Source: Cristatella mucedo (Eukaryota > Bryozoa > Phylactolaemata > Cristatellidae). Taken from it: 64,000 nucleotides of DNA. Shown here piece after piece: positions 20,001-28,125 of this stretch; the first letter of the stretch is position 1, and each line of letters starts with the position of its first letter. The stretch spans positions 441,001-505,000 of the forward strand of contig WPIO01000060.1 in NCBI GenBank assembly GCA_009760855.2. The letters are read 5' to 3'. The notes beneath the pieces were generated by a model, which was not told where the DNA came from, ran no database searches, and was given only the letters and a program-made list of their open reading frames with translations. Both the position numbers and the translations under genes were made by a program.

Positions 20001-22665
20001 CTCATTTTGTGACGCTTTCTTCCTTTGCACTATATTGTGCAGCCTTCTTGATACATACCAGTGAACTCTCAATTGTTATTGTATTGAATGTGTGTCAACG
20101 CAAGATAGCAGACCTGAAAACGTGTCGACACAAAGGACTGACCTCCAGACTGCTTCTTCCCTGAGGCACATGCATCACAGCAGGCTAAAGATAGCTAGAT
20201 ATGCACAGACTGCAGTGCAGTTTTTAGCTAAGGTACCATTATTGTGGGGCGTCCACGGTACCCGGATCTCCCATGGAGTACATTACAGCAGACCACGAGA
20301 CCACAGTGATGGTAATGTTAGTCTTGATTATTCTGTTTTTCCATTTGGGTCAGGGTCTGCTGTGCTTTAATAGTTTAGGCCCTGTAGTTTGCTTTACCTC
20401 ACGTCAAGTGCACCCCTTTCGTTATTAAAAAAGTAACAATACTAGATCGTTTGTATAGCATCCTAAGAGAACTTAATCTCTACCCCTTAATCTTTACAAT
20501 TTGCTTGCATCGAATCAGTACCCTAGGGTTAGTGCCATGTACGGTTTCAAGCATGCAAAAGCCAATGAGTATAATGCTTAGACCAGCATGCTGTAGCAAT
20601 CGTTGAGACATTCGTGGCCACTGGTTAGTAAGACCTATCGGAGTAACATGCACGGGTACATGCAAACTACAGCTCTACAAAAGAACATGTGCATCTCCTG
20701 TTGAGATTTAGGTGATATATTAGCCCTCGGAGAACTCAATTGACATGCACAGGATCGGCATGCAAGTATGGTTAATGGCAGTATACACAGTGTCAGCATG
20801 CATAAGTACATAAAGGACGAATCACAGGGGCCCACTAAATGCTGTGATAAGTAGATGCGTTTTAGTCTTTTTTAAATTCGGACGGTGTAAGGTCATTTCA
20901 GGTAGCGCCCATACCTGGAAGCAAGGTGCAAGGTTACCTTTGGTGCATGCGAGCTGAAGGCTCGATCGCCAGGAGATTTCAATTTTTTGGAGGCACGTTG
21001 TGATGACTGCAGAATGGGTAGTGCTGGGGAGCATACCGGAGGAGTGAGAGGCTCGTATTGGTAGGCAGGTGCTAGCGTGTGACGACCTGCCCTGCACGAG
21101 CCACTGCTATAAGTACCTGTGGTAGTTCGGTATGGTAATGGACGAGTCTTGGTATGTGCTTTGCCGTTTGACTGGCTCAGCCAAAGAGGAGCACTCCCGC
21201 ATGATGCTGGAGCCTTAATGTATCTATATGATAGTGGGCCGTGATAGTCCATATGCTCGCTGTTCACGACCTCGGTCGTTGGTGGGTTCGAATCCTGCAG
21301 TGGGTGATCCTTTATTGCCAACTGCATGCGGCGATGATAGCCGTTAACGCTCTTCTTCTGCTATACAAAATGAGGCTGCTAAATCAGCTGATATTTTTAT
21401 TATTCGATTCAGATCATTATTCATCCAGCCATTTAGGGTTGCGCCGACCTTCTTGCAAGGCTGAAAACTTCTGTCGGTTGTCAGCACGCTCGATTACCAT
21501 AGATACTTCTAGCAGTGACTCAAAATTTGCTGTCCCTATGGTTTGGAGCTTTTCGTGTGAACAGTGGGCTTAAGTTTTTATATATGCATCAGATAATGTA
21601 GTGGTGATCCACTGCTTACTCTGAATAGTTGATAGCTCTTGTTGGGCCAGCAGATTGCAACCTGAATGGCCGGGGAACCCTGCAAAGGAATGGTCTCAGG
21701 CACGTCTCAGTGCCGTCAAATGGGTGTCTCAAGGGAACACATGGGGATTGTCATATTGCTGTTGCCTAGTAGAATGCATTCTGTTGATGGATCAGCTTGC
21801 CTGTACTGATTTATTCGGTCTTTTCTTAAGCGTGGGTTACAGTTCTTTTGTGATCCGTGGAAGCCAGTGCTCATCGTTTGTCGTGACCCGAAGTTGGGTT
21901 TGTGGGTTGAGCTGTTATTTCGTCATGTGTAGTCATCCTGGTTTCTTGCATATATAGCTTCTTTTTCTGTGTAGTGCGACCCCAACATGTCCGTGTATGG
22001 AGTATGGATCGACACTTTGGACCCACGACTGCCTAGGATTTGCATGTTTGCCAAGAGAGACATCGCGCGAGAGGAAGAGCTAACGTTTGACTACATGATG
22101 ACCGGTGAGATGCTTCCCTTCGTATTGCTTCGCCTTGCCCTGCAAATGTGCACAAGTTTGACGCGTTCTGTACTGTGTCTGTGCCGGTCCTGATTTGACG
22201 GACATACTTATTGACTGACTTCCTTGAGCACTCCGACTTTATGCATAAGCCGGTGACAATCCACGCCCGATTCGCTGTGGTGACAAGGCTCGGGACCTTC
22301 TTGCAGGCGACACGACCGTGCAAAAGCGAGATGATAATAGTGTCGTTGCGTCCTCCACATCCCAGCTGCCCGCCAGTGCTTCGGCCGACGCAGCCGTGCA
22401 TGCCAACCCGCCTGCCAAGAGACTGTCAGCTTCCTCACCACGCCGCTCTAGTGCATCGTCGGCTGCTGCAGCTGCGAGTGGCATCGACGGCTGCAGCAGT
22501 GCTGCCAGTGGCAAGCCGGACGTTATTAAAGAGGGATCGGCCAACCCACAGCCACCACAAGGGCAAGCTGCACCAGCTGCCGCTGGTGCCTTGCGATTTA
22601 GCTGCTTGCAATACAGGATCGTGTGCCAGTGCCGAGCGCAGAACTGCCGAAAGTACCTGTTTTGA
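1397..22665 (+). CDS. SUV39H: SUV39H-type histone H3K9 methyltransferase (5 exons, 5'-partial)
   Basis: Exons 1397-2189, 9007-9188, 10017-10169, 21975-22104 and 22307-22665 join in phase to give 538 residues ending in a stop. Domain order is: second half of a chromodomain ([17 protein letters not shown]), a Gly/Ala/Gln-rich linker, pre-SET cysteines ([22 protein letters not shown]), SET ([24 protein letters not shown]) and post-SET ([13 protein letters not shown]). This is the SUV39H/Su(var)3-9/Clr4 layout. In that family the enzyme methylates H3K9 from S-adenosylmethionine in nuclear heterochromatin, and the chromodomain reads the mark. All expected SET motifs are intact, so I infer an active enzyme. 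The first exon in the window opens mid-chromodomain at an acceptor (TTGCAG), so the start codon lies upstream. It is longer than the human protein (412 aa) because of two low-complexity expansions. Introns are 6.8, 0.8, 11.8 and 0.2 kb, and the long ones are full of LINE/SINE debris. Confidence 0.94.
2478..2790 (+). mobile_element. LINE-A 3' fragment in SUV39H intron 1
   Basis: Matches the LINE-A 3' region: TTCGGAGACCGTGC, the TGCTGACACTGTGCATG spacer, AGAAAGAGATT and an ATT-rich tail. It lies about 300 bp after the exon donor. Confidence 0.75.
2975..3232. repeat. (GA)n-rich polypurine tract
   Basis: About 260 bp of almost pure AG with short GT and AC runs at the edges. Open reading frames on both strands here are repeat artefacts. 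Confidence 0.9.
3640..3847 (-). pseudogene. 3' half of a decayed transposon-like protein (FLCLWD-RD family)
   Basis: The - strand reads [20 protein letters not shown] followed, after stops, by a segment ending LLRKSDLQ. From memory, a large uncharacterised protein family repeated in many invertebrate genomes ends in a block of the form ERFHQDI..RYQGQYN..L.R..D. The 5' half is at 5876-6900. The two halves are separated by the LINE-A at 3848-5875. Confidence 0.6.
3848..5875 (+). mobile_element. LINE-A, longest copy (L2/CR1-like reverse transcriptase)
   Basis: A 5'-truncated non-LTR retrotransposon of about 2.0 kb. Frame 3849-4739 encodes RT fingers and palm ([40 protein letters not shown]). 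A one-base frameshift near 4725 leads to the frame 4741-5637, with the catalytic [25 protein letters not shown] and the C-terminal domain. The 3' UTR holds TGCTGACACTG and AAAGCGCCTAGAAAGAGATT and ends in (ATT)n at 5860-5870. No endonuclease domain remains. Apart from the frameshift the reading frames are clean, so this is one of the youngest copies here. Confidence 0.92.
5876..6900 (-). pseudogene. 5' part of a decayed transposon-like protein (FLCLWD-RD family)
   Basis: Read on the - strand across several frames this gives [75 protein letters not shown] and [16 protein letters not shown], in that order. This order and these motifs match an uncharacterised family I recall from many arthropod and other invertebrate genomes. 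It is multi-copy and probably transposon-borne. Stops and frameshifts make it non-functional. It continues at 3640-3847 beyond the LINE-A insertion. Confidence 0.6.
6961..7043. repeat. (CT)n microsatellite
   Basis: About 80 bp of CTGT and then CT repeats, in SUV39H intron 1. Confidence 0.95.
7044..7599. other. SUV39H intron 1 stretch without recognised features
   Basis: No convincing coding signal or known repeat was seen. Short ORFs have no recognisable domains. Confidence 0.5.
7600..7748 (+). mobile_element. LINE-A 3' tail
   Basis: Carries the LINE-A 3' UTR end (TTTGCAGCAAATGTAAAG.GCC, TTCTCTGAGG) and an ATT tail. Confidence 0.8.
7941..8088. repeat. Near-perfect inverted repeat enclosing (AT)n
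   Basis: Arms 7941-7984 and 8045-8088 are reverse complements over about 44 bp with one mismatch. They enclose about 60 bp of (AT)n. Another (AT)n block, 7909-7940, lies just outside the left arm. Same architecture as 651-786 but unrelated arms. Confidence 0.9.
8270..8385 (+). mobile_element. LINE-A 3' tail
   Basis: Contains AAATGTAAAGCGCCTAGAG, TTCTCTGAGGGCGCTTT and (ATT)n at 8360-8384. Confidence 0.88.
8404..8475. repeat. Tandem duplication of about 35 bp
   Basis: The unit containing GTGCGGATGTAGTTGCATGC occurs twice in a row with essentially no differences. Confidence 0.85.
8768..8895 (-). mobile_element. SINE-A copy
   Basis: Reverse-strand tRNA-derived SINE: AGGACTCGAACTC (B box complement) near 8852, and a body with GGCTATCACCGCCGCTTGC. 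Confidence 0.75.
9007..9188 (+). CDS. SUV39H: SUV39H exon: second pre-SET cluster and SET start
   Basis: The acceptor GCACAG precedes 9007 and the donor GTGAGC begins at 9189. The exon enters in phase 1 and leaves in phase 0. It encodes [16 protein letters not shown] (zinc-binding pre-SET cysteines), the NRVVQNG turn, then the SET N-terminal strand with GWGV and MEYIGE. It is interrupted neither by stops nor by repeats. Confidence 0.94.
9189..10016. other. SUV39H intron 2
   Basis: An 828-nt intron. It holds a 24-bp imperfect inverted repeat at 9401-9460 and a short tandem duplication near 9648-9695 (AGTAGACAGCGATAACATGG unit twice). No gene was seen inside. Confidence 0.7.
10017..10169 (+). 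CDS. SUV39H: SUV39H exon: SET core up to NHS
   Basis: The acceptor TTGTAG ends at 10016 and the donor GTGAGT starts at 10170. The exon is 51 codons, phase 0 to 0. It carries TNEEAERRG, the YLFDLDY strand and [10 protein letters not shown]. The catalytic NHSCDPN motif is split: NHS ends this exon and CDPN opens the next one, 11.8 kb away. Confidence 0.95.
10285..10365 (-). mobile_element. LINE-A 3' tail
   Basis: Begins with TAATAATAATG and CACTTGATAAAGCGCCCTCA, the reverse complement of the LINE-A end. Confidence 0.8.
10430..10550 (-). mobile_element. SINE-B copy (tRNA-like head, LINE-A-like tail)
   Basis: On the - strand a tRNA-like head (GTTCGA-type B box seen as GGCTCGAGCC, near 10484) is followed by GCACCTGGATAGAGATTAAG and TTCTCTTAGGGCACTAT. 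That tail resembles the LINE-A 3' end. Confidence 0.65.
10585..12125 (-). mobile_element. LINE-A copy, interrupted by SINE-A
   Basis: Reverse-strand LINE-A from the 3' UTR (10585) to the RT core near 12110. Frames include [14 protein letters not shown] and [15 protein letters not shown] at 11934-11620. A SINE-A sits inside at 11054-11228. Multiple frameshifts. Confidence 0.85.
11054..11228 (+). mobile_element. SINE-A inserted in LINE-A
   Basis: Has the SINE-A head (GTGAGCTGTGATGGCACAC, A box), a B-box-like GGGATCGATTCC, body GCGGTGGTAATAGCCGTAAA and GAGGCTGTTTAATCAGCT end. LINE-A sequence continues on both sides, so this insertion is younger than its host. Confidence 0.85.
12144..13632 (+). 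mobile_element. Internally deleted LTR retrotransposon remnant
   Basis: Two direct repeats start at 12146 and 13575 and share ATAATGCATACCCCA and GCCTAAAT; they look like LTR 5' portions. The left LTR would run to about 12472, ending CTCACA. It is followed by TTGGTAGCAGAG, a plausible tRNA primer-binding site. A polypurine stretch (TTAGGGGGAAGA, about 13559-13570) precedes the right LTR, which is cut at 13632. The interior is only 1.1 kb, Glu/Ala/Pro-rich and Gag-like at best (13112-13471). No protease, RT or integrase was seen. Confidence 0.55.
13634..14520 (-). mobile_element. LINE-A copy
   Basis: Reverse-strand LINE-A: an AATAATAATA tail and TTGATAAAGCGCCCTCAGAG, then 3' UTR and RT C-terminal half with degraded frames ([15 protein letters not shown] at 14418-14167). 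Confidence 0.85.
14521..15274. other. SUV39H intron 3 stretch without recognised features
   Basis: No known repeat and no supported coding exon. Short ORFs lack domains. Confidence 0.5.
15275..15468 (+). mobile_element. SINE-A copy
   Basis: GGTAAGGTGCTC, B-box-like GGGTGCGAATCC, body GCGGTGGTGATAGTCGTTAA, GCTATAGAAATGAGG and an ATT tail. Confidence 0.8.
15595..15945 (+). mobile_element. LINE-A fragment
   Basis: Degraded match to the LINE-A RT C-terminal half (TTTCTCAAATTAAATGACGA and GATAAGGATACC segments). Confidence 0.75.
15881..16408 (-). pseudogene. Coding-like, frameshifted segment of unknown family
   Basis: On the - strand 16408-16184 reads [39 protein letters not shown] and [16 protein letters not shown], then stops. 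A second frame 16144-15881 gives [20 protein letters not shown] and [16 protein letters not shown]. The composition looks protein-like and the two frames abut, as in a frameshifted retropseudogene or transposon ORF. I do not recognise the family. Confidence 0.3.
16409..17060. other. SUV39H intron 3 stretch without recognised features
   Basis: Nothing supported. One ORF at 16596-16817 has no recognisable domain. Confidence 0.5.
17065..17165 (-). mobile_element. SINE-A 3' part
   Basis: Reverse complement of the SINE-A end: GCCGATTCAAGGGCCTCATT, CCCTAACGGTTATAGGCTA. Confidence 0.6.
17355..17935 (+). mobile_element. LINE-B fragment
   Basis: Degenerate match to the LINE-B RT C-terminal region (the [14 protein letters not shown] and [12 protein letters not shown] equivalents at 17757-17870). 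Confidence 0.8.
18303..18425. repeat. AT-rich tract with TCGATA motifs
   Basis: AATTATTA-type low complexity passing into tandem ATCGATAT palindromes. Confidence 0.8.
18430..18895. other. SUV39H intron 3 stretch without recognised features
   Basis: Nothing supported. Confidence 0.5.
18897..19070 (+). mobile_element. SINE-A, well-preserved copy
   Basis: A box TGGCGCACCAGG at 18908-18919 and B box GGGTTCGAATT at 18959-18969 show the tRNA-derived head. The body has GCGGTGGTGATAGCCGTAAA, TCTTCTGTCGCTATGCAAAA and GAGGCTTTTAAATCAGCT. About 170 bp. Confidence 0.9.
19071..20690. other. SUV39H intron 3 stretch, mostly without features
   Basis: The only match seen is a short LINE-A/SINE-B tail remnant on the - strand at 20455-20515. 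An ORF at 19748-20164 has no recognisable domain and no splice support. Confidence 0.5.
20700..21130 (-). mobile_element. LINE-A 3' fragment
   Basis: Contains the GACATGCACAGGATCGGCATG and CACAGTGTCAGCATG spacer and the degraded C-terminal coding region. Confidence 0.7.
21233..21410 (+). mobile_element. SINE-A copy
   Basis: B box GGGTTCGAATCC near 21285, body GCGATGATAGCCGTTAA, CTATACAAAATGAGGCTG and an ATT tail. The A-box part is degraded. Confidence 0.85.
21411..21974. other. End of SUV39H intron 3
   Basis: No repeat recognised. It ends in a T-rich tract and the TGTGTAG acceptor. Confidence 0.6.
21975..22104 (+). CDS. SUV39H: SUV39H exon: SET C-terminal part (CDPN..ELTFDY)
   Basis: The acceptor GTGTAG precedes 21975 and the donor is GTGAGA at 22105. 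The exon enters in phase 0 and leaves in phase 1. It encodes [13 protein letters not shown], the LPRI..FAKRDI strand and ELTFDY, which holds the tyrosine conserved in SET enzymes. Confidence 0.95.
22307..22665 (+). CDS. SUV39H: SUV39H last coding exon: low-complexity insert and post-SET
   Basis: The acceptor TTGCAG ends at 22306, entry is in phase 1, and the stop is TGA at 22663-22665. About 100 Ser/Ala/Pro-rich residues separate SET from the post-SET zinc cluster [13 protein letters not shown]. Human SUV39H1 has roughly 35 residues there. The C-terminal CRKYLF is the family signature. Confidence 0.94.
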
Positions 22666-23650
22666 CAGGGAAAGTTGTAGTCGTATGCTTCCATCTCGCT
22701 TTTTTGCCGGCTTGGCGAGCCCGTGCTGGTGCCAGCTGCTTTTTGCCTTCTTTCTGGTGCCCGTGACCGAGAGTTGTGACCGAGAGTCGGCAGCTTTCCT
22801 GTCAGCTTGTGTGTCTCTTCTGTAGCCTCACGCACTCAGTCGGCCCCACTTCGAGCCAGCAAAGACAGCCTGGCTTCTGCCTGGCATCGGCCTGGCTGTG
22901 CTTGTAGCAGCACCAGATTGGCTCTTGGCAATCGTCTTGTGAATGATGTCTTGTCACTGCTTGGTGCGCAAGGCAGCCACGACCCCAATCTTTGTGCGAC
23001 AGCTGATGCTGCCGTCTCTCGGCCTGCCGCCTATGTGTGGCTTCTCTTTGCTTCTCCTGCTCGGCATCGATCGATCAGCGATTCGGCATCGATTTTGCTT
23101 CTGCTCGGCATCGATCATGCCCTGTCCCGTGGACAGCGTGCAGAGTCGTGCAGCAGCTCTCCTTGCCACCCAGCGGCCGATGTCTTCTATTTCTAGCACT
23201 CTTGCCCCTTTTTTGCGTGCGTTTGTGTGAGGCAGGCATGCTCGGCTGAGCAGCATTTTAAGACCGTGTGATGTGATTTTTATCCGGGGCACACGGAAGC
23301 GGGCAGCATCAGAAACCTCGGAGAATAATTTATGGTTGCTTACAAGCACCCTCGACCGCACTATTTAATTGCCACATGTGGCTGGCGCTTGTAGCGCTGC
23401 TTTCACATTCTTATAACCGGGTGTGTTATTTTTAGTTGCCTTTCTGTACTTGGATGTGGGGAAAGTAAGCTTTCTTCATTACTATGAGAGTGCAGCCTAC
23501 GCGTACACACGCAAACTAGGTTATCAGCAACCCACACGCTGCCATCGTTTGGTTCCGCCATTCGCTGCTAATTATTGCCTCGAGTGTTTGCAACTAGCAC
23601 TTGCGGCATCCTTGTAAGAGTTGTATAAATAAAATTCTCCATTTATAAAA
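22666..23650 (+). other. SUV39H 3' UTR
   Basis: Non-coding, moderately GC-rich DNA from the stop codon to just past the AATAAA at 23628. No repeat was recognised. The 3' boundary is inferred from the poly(A) signal only. Confidence 0.6.
23628..23633 (+). terminator. Poly(A) signal of SUV39H
   Basis: A canonical AATAAA lies about 960 nt after the SUV39H stop in an AT-rich stretch. It is the first full AATAAA seen after the stop codon. Confidence 0.6.
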
Positions 23651-24455
23651 CTCTTGCGGATCATGTTGCTTGTGTTTTATTTTGTCGTGCTCTTCGTACA
23701 TTCAACTGCCATTAAGCTGCCATCAGCCTAATTCCCGAGTTGGGGTTCTGTTACCGTCATGCTAAATGCCAAGCAGATTTGACACGATTTTTTCAGATTT
23801 CGTTGGATCATGTTCTGTGTTGGCCATTATCAGCTAAGCGACTGTTTGATGCTGGCCACACAGTGCAGCCAATCTATCACGTAGCAGGACGGTCCGACTA
23901 TACACAATGTATCTGGTATCCAAGTAAAATAGTCCCATTTCGCTCAAGATTCTTCTGAGTCATTGGCGATATCTCCCATATTCCCCCTGTTTAGTGATTG
24001 AGAGGGTAGAAACAGATAAAAGCAGTATTTTTTTACATGTGCATCTATCTTAGATAGCAACTGTGCACGTTACACCACATGGCACAAAGATTTTATTTAG
24101 TGCAAAAAATTGGATTGCTTGTCTCGTTCACCCATTTCTTAACTGAAGGTAGTACTAGGCATTAGTTTTTCTAATAGCATACAGCTGTAGACGAAAAAAA
24201 TGCTATCTCAAGTTTAGACTCCGGATGAAAGTAACAAGTTAACAAGTCAGTTGCATAGCGAGAACCCGAGAGAGCCAAATTTAGTGCTGACAACTCTCCC
24301 AGCTAGAGAAGGATTAATGAGGTGCAGCCTATCATGCTTACAAGTATACCAAAGGCAATCAAGAATCATGCTTGGACCAGCATGAAAAACCACATTAAAA
24401 AGGCCCCCCCCCGGGCCACTGATTAATAGGACACCTGGTAGCAGCTTGCAATGCA
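23651..24455. other. Intergenic stretch after SUV39H
   Basis: No gene or repeat recognised. Confidence 0.5.
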
Positions 24456-24456
24456 T

Positions 24457-24990
24457 AATAATAATAATGCACTTGATACGCCGCCCTCAGAGAACTCATC
24501 TCATTCTAGGCGCTTTGCATTTGCTGCAAAGGGAAATGCAATTGAATGGTGAGTGCTTGATAAACAAACAACATGAATAACATGGTTAGGGGTGACATGC
24601 ACAGGGTCAGCATGCAAATGTGGTTAGTCGCAGCATGCACAGTGTCAGCACGCATAAGCACATGAAGGACGAATCACGGGGACCCACTAAATGGTGTCCT
24701 AAATAGGCGTGTTTTTAAATGTGGTCAAGTCAGGGGATGTTCTGACGCAAGTCGGGAGGGAGTTCCAGGCTTTGGGAGCATACGGACTAAATTCACGGTC
24801 TTCAAAGGATTTGAGGTTTGTACGAGGTATTGGTAAGCTGTTGGATTCCGAAAAGCGGGTGGTACGATGCTTGGCCTGGTGGGGGAGTATATCTGAGAGA
24901 TAGGCTGGAGCCAAAGAATGAAGTGACCTAAAAGTGACCGACAAAACCTTGAAGTCGATGTGCTGCTTGACTGGTAGCCATCATACACAA
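24457..24990 (-). mobile_element. LINE-A copy, 3' part
   Basis: Reverse strand: ATAATAATAATGCACTTGAT tail, the 3' UTR spacer, then frames reading LKSFEDREFSPYAPKAWNSL and the upstream [15 protein letters not shown]. Confidence 0.88.
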
Positions 24991-25149
24991 GTAATCAGGG
25001 AAACTACATAAGAATAAGCAAGTAGGTGGTGATAGAAGCCAAATGCGAGTTCCTGACTTTCGATGCATGCGAACTGATGGCCCGATCACCGTAATATTTC
25101 AATGTAATGCCAAGACCCTTGATTGACGACTGTAGCCATGGCGCTGGTG

Positions 25150-25245
25150 GAGCAAAGCTCCCTTTGCAGCAAATGTAAATCACCTAGAAAGAGATTGAGT
25201 TCTTTGAGGGCGCTTTATCGAGTGCATTATTATTATTATTATTAA
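25150..25245 (+). mobile_element. LINE-A 3' tail
   Basis: CTTTGCAGCAAATGTAAATC, TTGAGGGCGCTTTATC and (ATT)n. Confidence 0.85.
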
Positions 25246-25249
25246 GGAG

Positions 25250-25450
25250 ATCGGTAATGTAGTTCGAGCAAGTGAAGCAACTTAAAGTAAGCTAAGAAGA
25301 GGACCTTGAAGCCGATTCTATGGTGGATACGGAGCCACCACAAGTCAGACAAAAGCGGCGTGGTGTGGCAGCTACGCCGTTGACAACAAGACCCACCGAG
25401 CTCCCAAGTTTCGCACCAAATGCAGTCGATTAAGAGCACAGGCCGAGAGT
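25250..25450 (-). mobile_element. LINE-A coding fragment
   Basis: Matches, in degraded form, the [16 protein letters not shown] segment of LINE-A on the - strand. Confidence 0.6.
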
Positions 25451-25569
25451 ACTGAGTAAAGAGAATTGCAGTTATCTAGACGCCATGTCGCAAAGCGCGA
25501 ACTTAGGTTATCATTCTCATGCGATAGCCCAGCATGTGGCTCGTTGTCGATTAATAATTAACCAATTGG

Positions 25570-26475
25570 ACCAAGTCTAAACAAGTCTACACCGAGCTGC
25601 CGCTCATAGGACACCCAAAGCGTGTGGCTGGATAAAGGCTTTGCTCTTCTAATAGGTGATGCTGTTGTACGATCATCACCACGTGCTCGAAATTTAGGTG
25701 TCGTTTTTGACAGCAGCCTAAATTTTAAAAGCTTCATTCAGAAGTCTGCTTCTACAGCTAGCCATCACCTCCGATCCCTATCTAAGATTAGGAGCTGTTT
25801 TCCATAGTGGCTTGCAAAAATTTAACTAGCTCCTTAGTTCTGTCTCGGCTTGATTATTGTAATTTCCTTTTGGCTGGGCTACCAGAGAAAGCTATTAGGC
25901 CACTGCAGCTGACTACGAATATGGCTGCAAGGCTAGTCTTCAAGTCCCAGAGGTTTGAGCACGTGTCTCCTTGGCTAAATGAGCTAGGATGGATGCCGGT
26001 TGATCAACGGATATAGAGCAAAGTTCTTACACTGACCCACAAGGCCCGCCACGGCTTGGCTCCTCCGTACCTAGCTGAACTGCTGCATCAGTTTCAGCCT
26101 GTTCGCGCCCTCAGGTCCTTCCTCTGCTTAAACACCGTTGGCGACAGAAGCTTTATCTCTGCAGGTCCTAGACTGTGGAACTCGCTTCCACAACTCTTAC
26201 GCAACGACAACTACTCTCTTGCTTCCGACTGTGGCTCATCATTTTCAGCGATCCTGAACTGCTACTTCCATGCTACTCACTACCTCACCTGCTCTTCTGA
26301 CTCTGCTATGCTTCCCACTTTTTCTTTGTTGCGCGAGACGAAGTCTGTTGGCTACCGAATGCGTACCGAAAGCCGCTCAAGCTGTGAGTGTGCTATAGAA
26401 AACTCTCCCGTTTAACACCCACGTGGTCTTTATGACTTTGTGGAGTTACAGAAGGATTCATTACATTACATTAGA
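25570..26475 (+). mobile_element. LINE-B copy, 3' half
   Basis: Frames read ARNLGVVFDSSLNFKSFIQK, LVLSRLDYCNFLLAGLPEKA and AARLVFKSQRFEHVSP, then the 3' end with a TTCATTACATTACATTAG tail. Several stops. Confidence 0.88.
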
Positions 26476-26604
26476 TACCAGCGACTGACTGTCTGAAGTG
26501 CTGCCTGCAAGAGCCGACAGCAAAAGCACTAGGCCCATCACGGACGTCACGTAGAAGTCGCAGCTGGAACGACTGTGCTATTTTCGCCTATTCGTTTCTG
26601 CTGA

Positions 26605-26990
26605 TAGTAATAATAATAGTAATAACACACTTGATAAAGCACCCTCGGAGAACTCAAGTCTCTTTCTAAGCACTTTACAGTTGCTGCAAAAGAAACGCGA
26701 TCGAATCGTTAGTGGTGGCATGCTCGATAAACAACAAGAATAACATAACAAGTGCTGCACAGGCCGCCGGCAGACAAGCAAGCAGTGACTTACAGAAGTC
26801 AAGACGGGTTGTCACAAATGCATGGACCAATTTAGATGTAGTATCCCTGTCTAAACAAGCCCGAATTTCAGCAAGGCTATGCAGCTGAAAGTAGGCAGAC
26901 TTGATTTCGGAGCTGCTGTGGTCGTCCCAACGAAAGGTCCCTTTGGAACGTGACACCTAGATTTCATGTACACTCAACAGATGTGCTAGC
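26605..26990 (-). mobile_element. LINE-A fragment
   Basis: Reverse strand: tail, 3' UTR, then, after an internal deletion, the [20 protein letters not shown] and FVTTRLDFCKSLL region. Confidence 0.8.
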
Positions 26991-27029
26991 AGTGCCGATT
27001 TTTAGTGCTGACCTTTCCAATTGTCGATT

Positions 27030-27240
27030 ACAGGAAAATGCAGCCAAAAGAGCCTCTTTTACGATAGTGCAATCTTTCTTCGCCTGCCCATCGACGTTCT
27101 GGTGTGCGGCGAACGCTCCGCCGGTTAGAAAGAGGGGCAGGAATTTGTGGCGGTCGGCAACGTCAACACCTTGAATGCCTGCCGCCAGATCAAGCTTCTC
27201 AACCCAGCTCGCAGTCTCCGCTGCCGTCGAATTAAGTGAT
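27030..27240 (-). pseudogene. Gag-like fragment of an LTR retrotransposon
   Basis: The - strand has an open stretch reading TASWVEKLDLAAGIQGV, HKFLPLFLTGGAFAAHQ and KKDCTIVKEALLAAF. This is the pattern of the Ty3/gypsy Gag domain (W..KLEL, LPL.LTG.AF, VK.ALL.AF). No pol follows; a LINE-A fragment abuts on the left. Confidence 0.6.
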
Positions 27241-27494
27241 GATCAAGCTGGATTGTATGTTATCTGTGGTCGTCGGAGTGGCTTGTAACCTGTCGCTCTG
27301 ACGGCGCACGATTGACGAAACTCAGACACCGGCGGGGGATGGGCTTCGCTCACTCGTGCATTCCGCCAACGCTCGCAGCAATACACCACCGCACAGCCAC
27401 TCTCCCTGCTCCGTCGCGCTTCCCACGGCCGCCTTGGCGTTACCGGCGAGACCGCGTGCGTGTGCCAGGCGAGCACTCAGGCCACAGACAGCAC

Positions 27495-27650
27495 AGTCTC
27501 CAAAGGGTTTGCGGTTGATTCGAGGTACAGTTAAATCATTTGATTTAGATGAACCGATGTTACGATGACGAGCCTCGTTGCAAAGTAGTTGGGCTAGTTG
27601 GGCTGGAGCCATATAACGAAGAGACCTAAAAGTGATCGACGAAACCTCGA
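27495..27650 (-). mobile_element. LINE-A fragment
   Basis: Short degraded match on the - strand to the LINE-A C-terminal coding segment (SMAPAYL..HQAKH..TTRF counterpart). Confidence 0.55.
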
Positions 27651-27999
27651 ATTTCTGCAGCAGTCAATGAAGAATTAACTGCTGCAGAACTTGTGCTTGC
27701 CAACCGAGTCGCGAAGTTCGAGAATCGAAAGCTCTAGAAGCTAAGACCCTGCAGATCTGTATCTCACCTACGTTTTTTAGTAAACCTAGCCGACGCCGTC
27801 CCATTTTGAGCGAGCAATATCGAAACATTCTTGCTAGAGGACAGTATTCAGATGCACCTGTTCTGCATGGCAAAGTCGTTTAGCCCATACCATGTTGGAT
27901 TTTGCGAACAGTATGCAGGAATTAAGATCGTTAGCGACAGTTATCCCAGCGGTACGCCCCAAAGGCTCGAGAGTGAGATGTGTTGTACGATCCACAGGT

Positions 28000-28108
28000 A
28001 AACTCTACAGCACGGCCAGCAGGCAAACTCTAAAGCACGGCCAGCAGGCAAACTCTAAAGCACGGCCCGCAGGTAAGCTCTGCAGCACGGCCAGCAGGCA
28101 CAGTACAC
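28000..28108. repeat. Minisatellite, about 28-bp unit, four copies
   Basis: Units share CAGCACGGCCAGCAGGCAAA with small changes. Confidence 0.85.
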
Positions 28109-28125
28109 TCGGTGGCAAAAATCAG

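Noticed and set aside
22239-22835. 198-codon - strand ORF
   Set aside because: Shadow of the last SUV39H exon and UTR.
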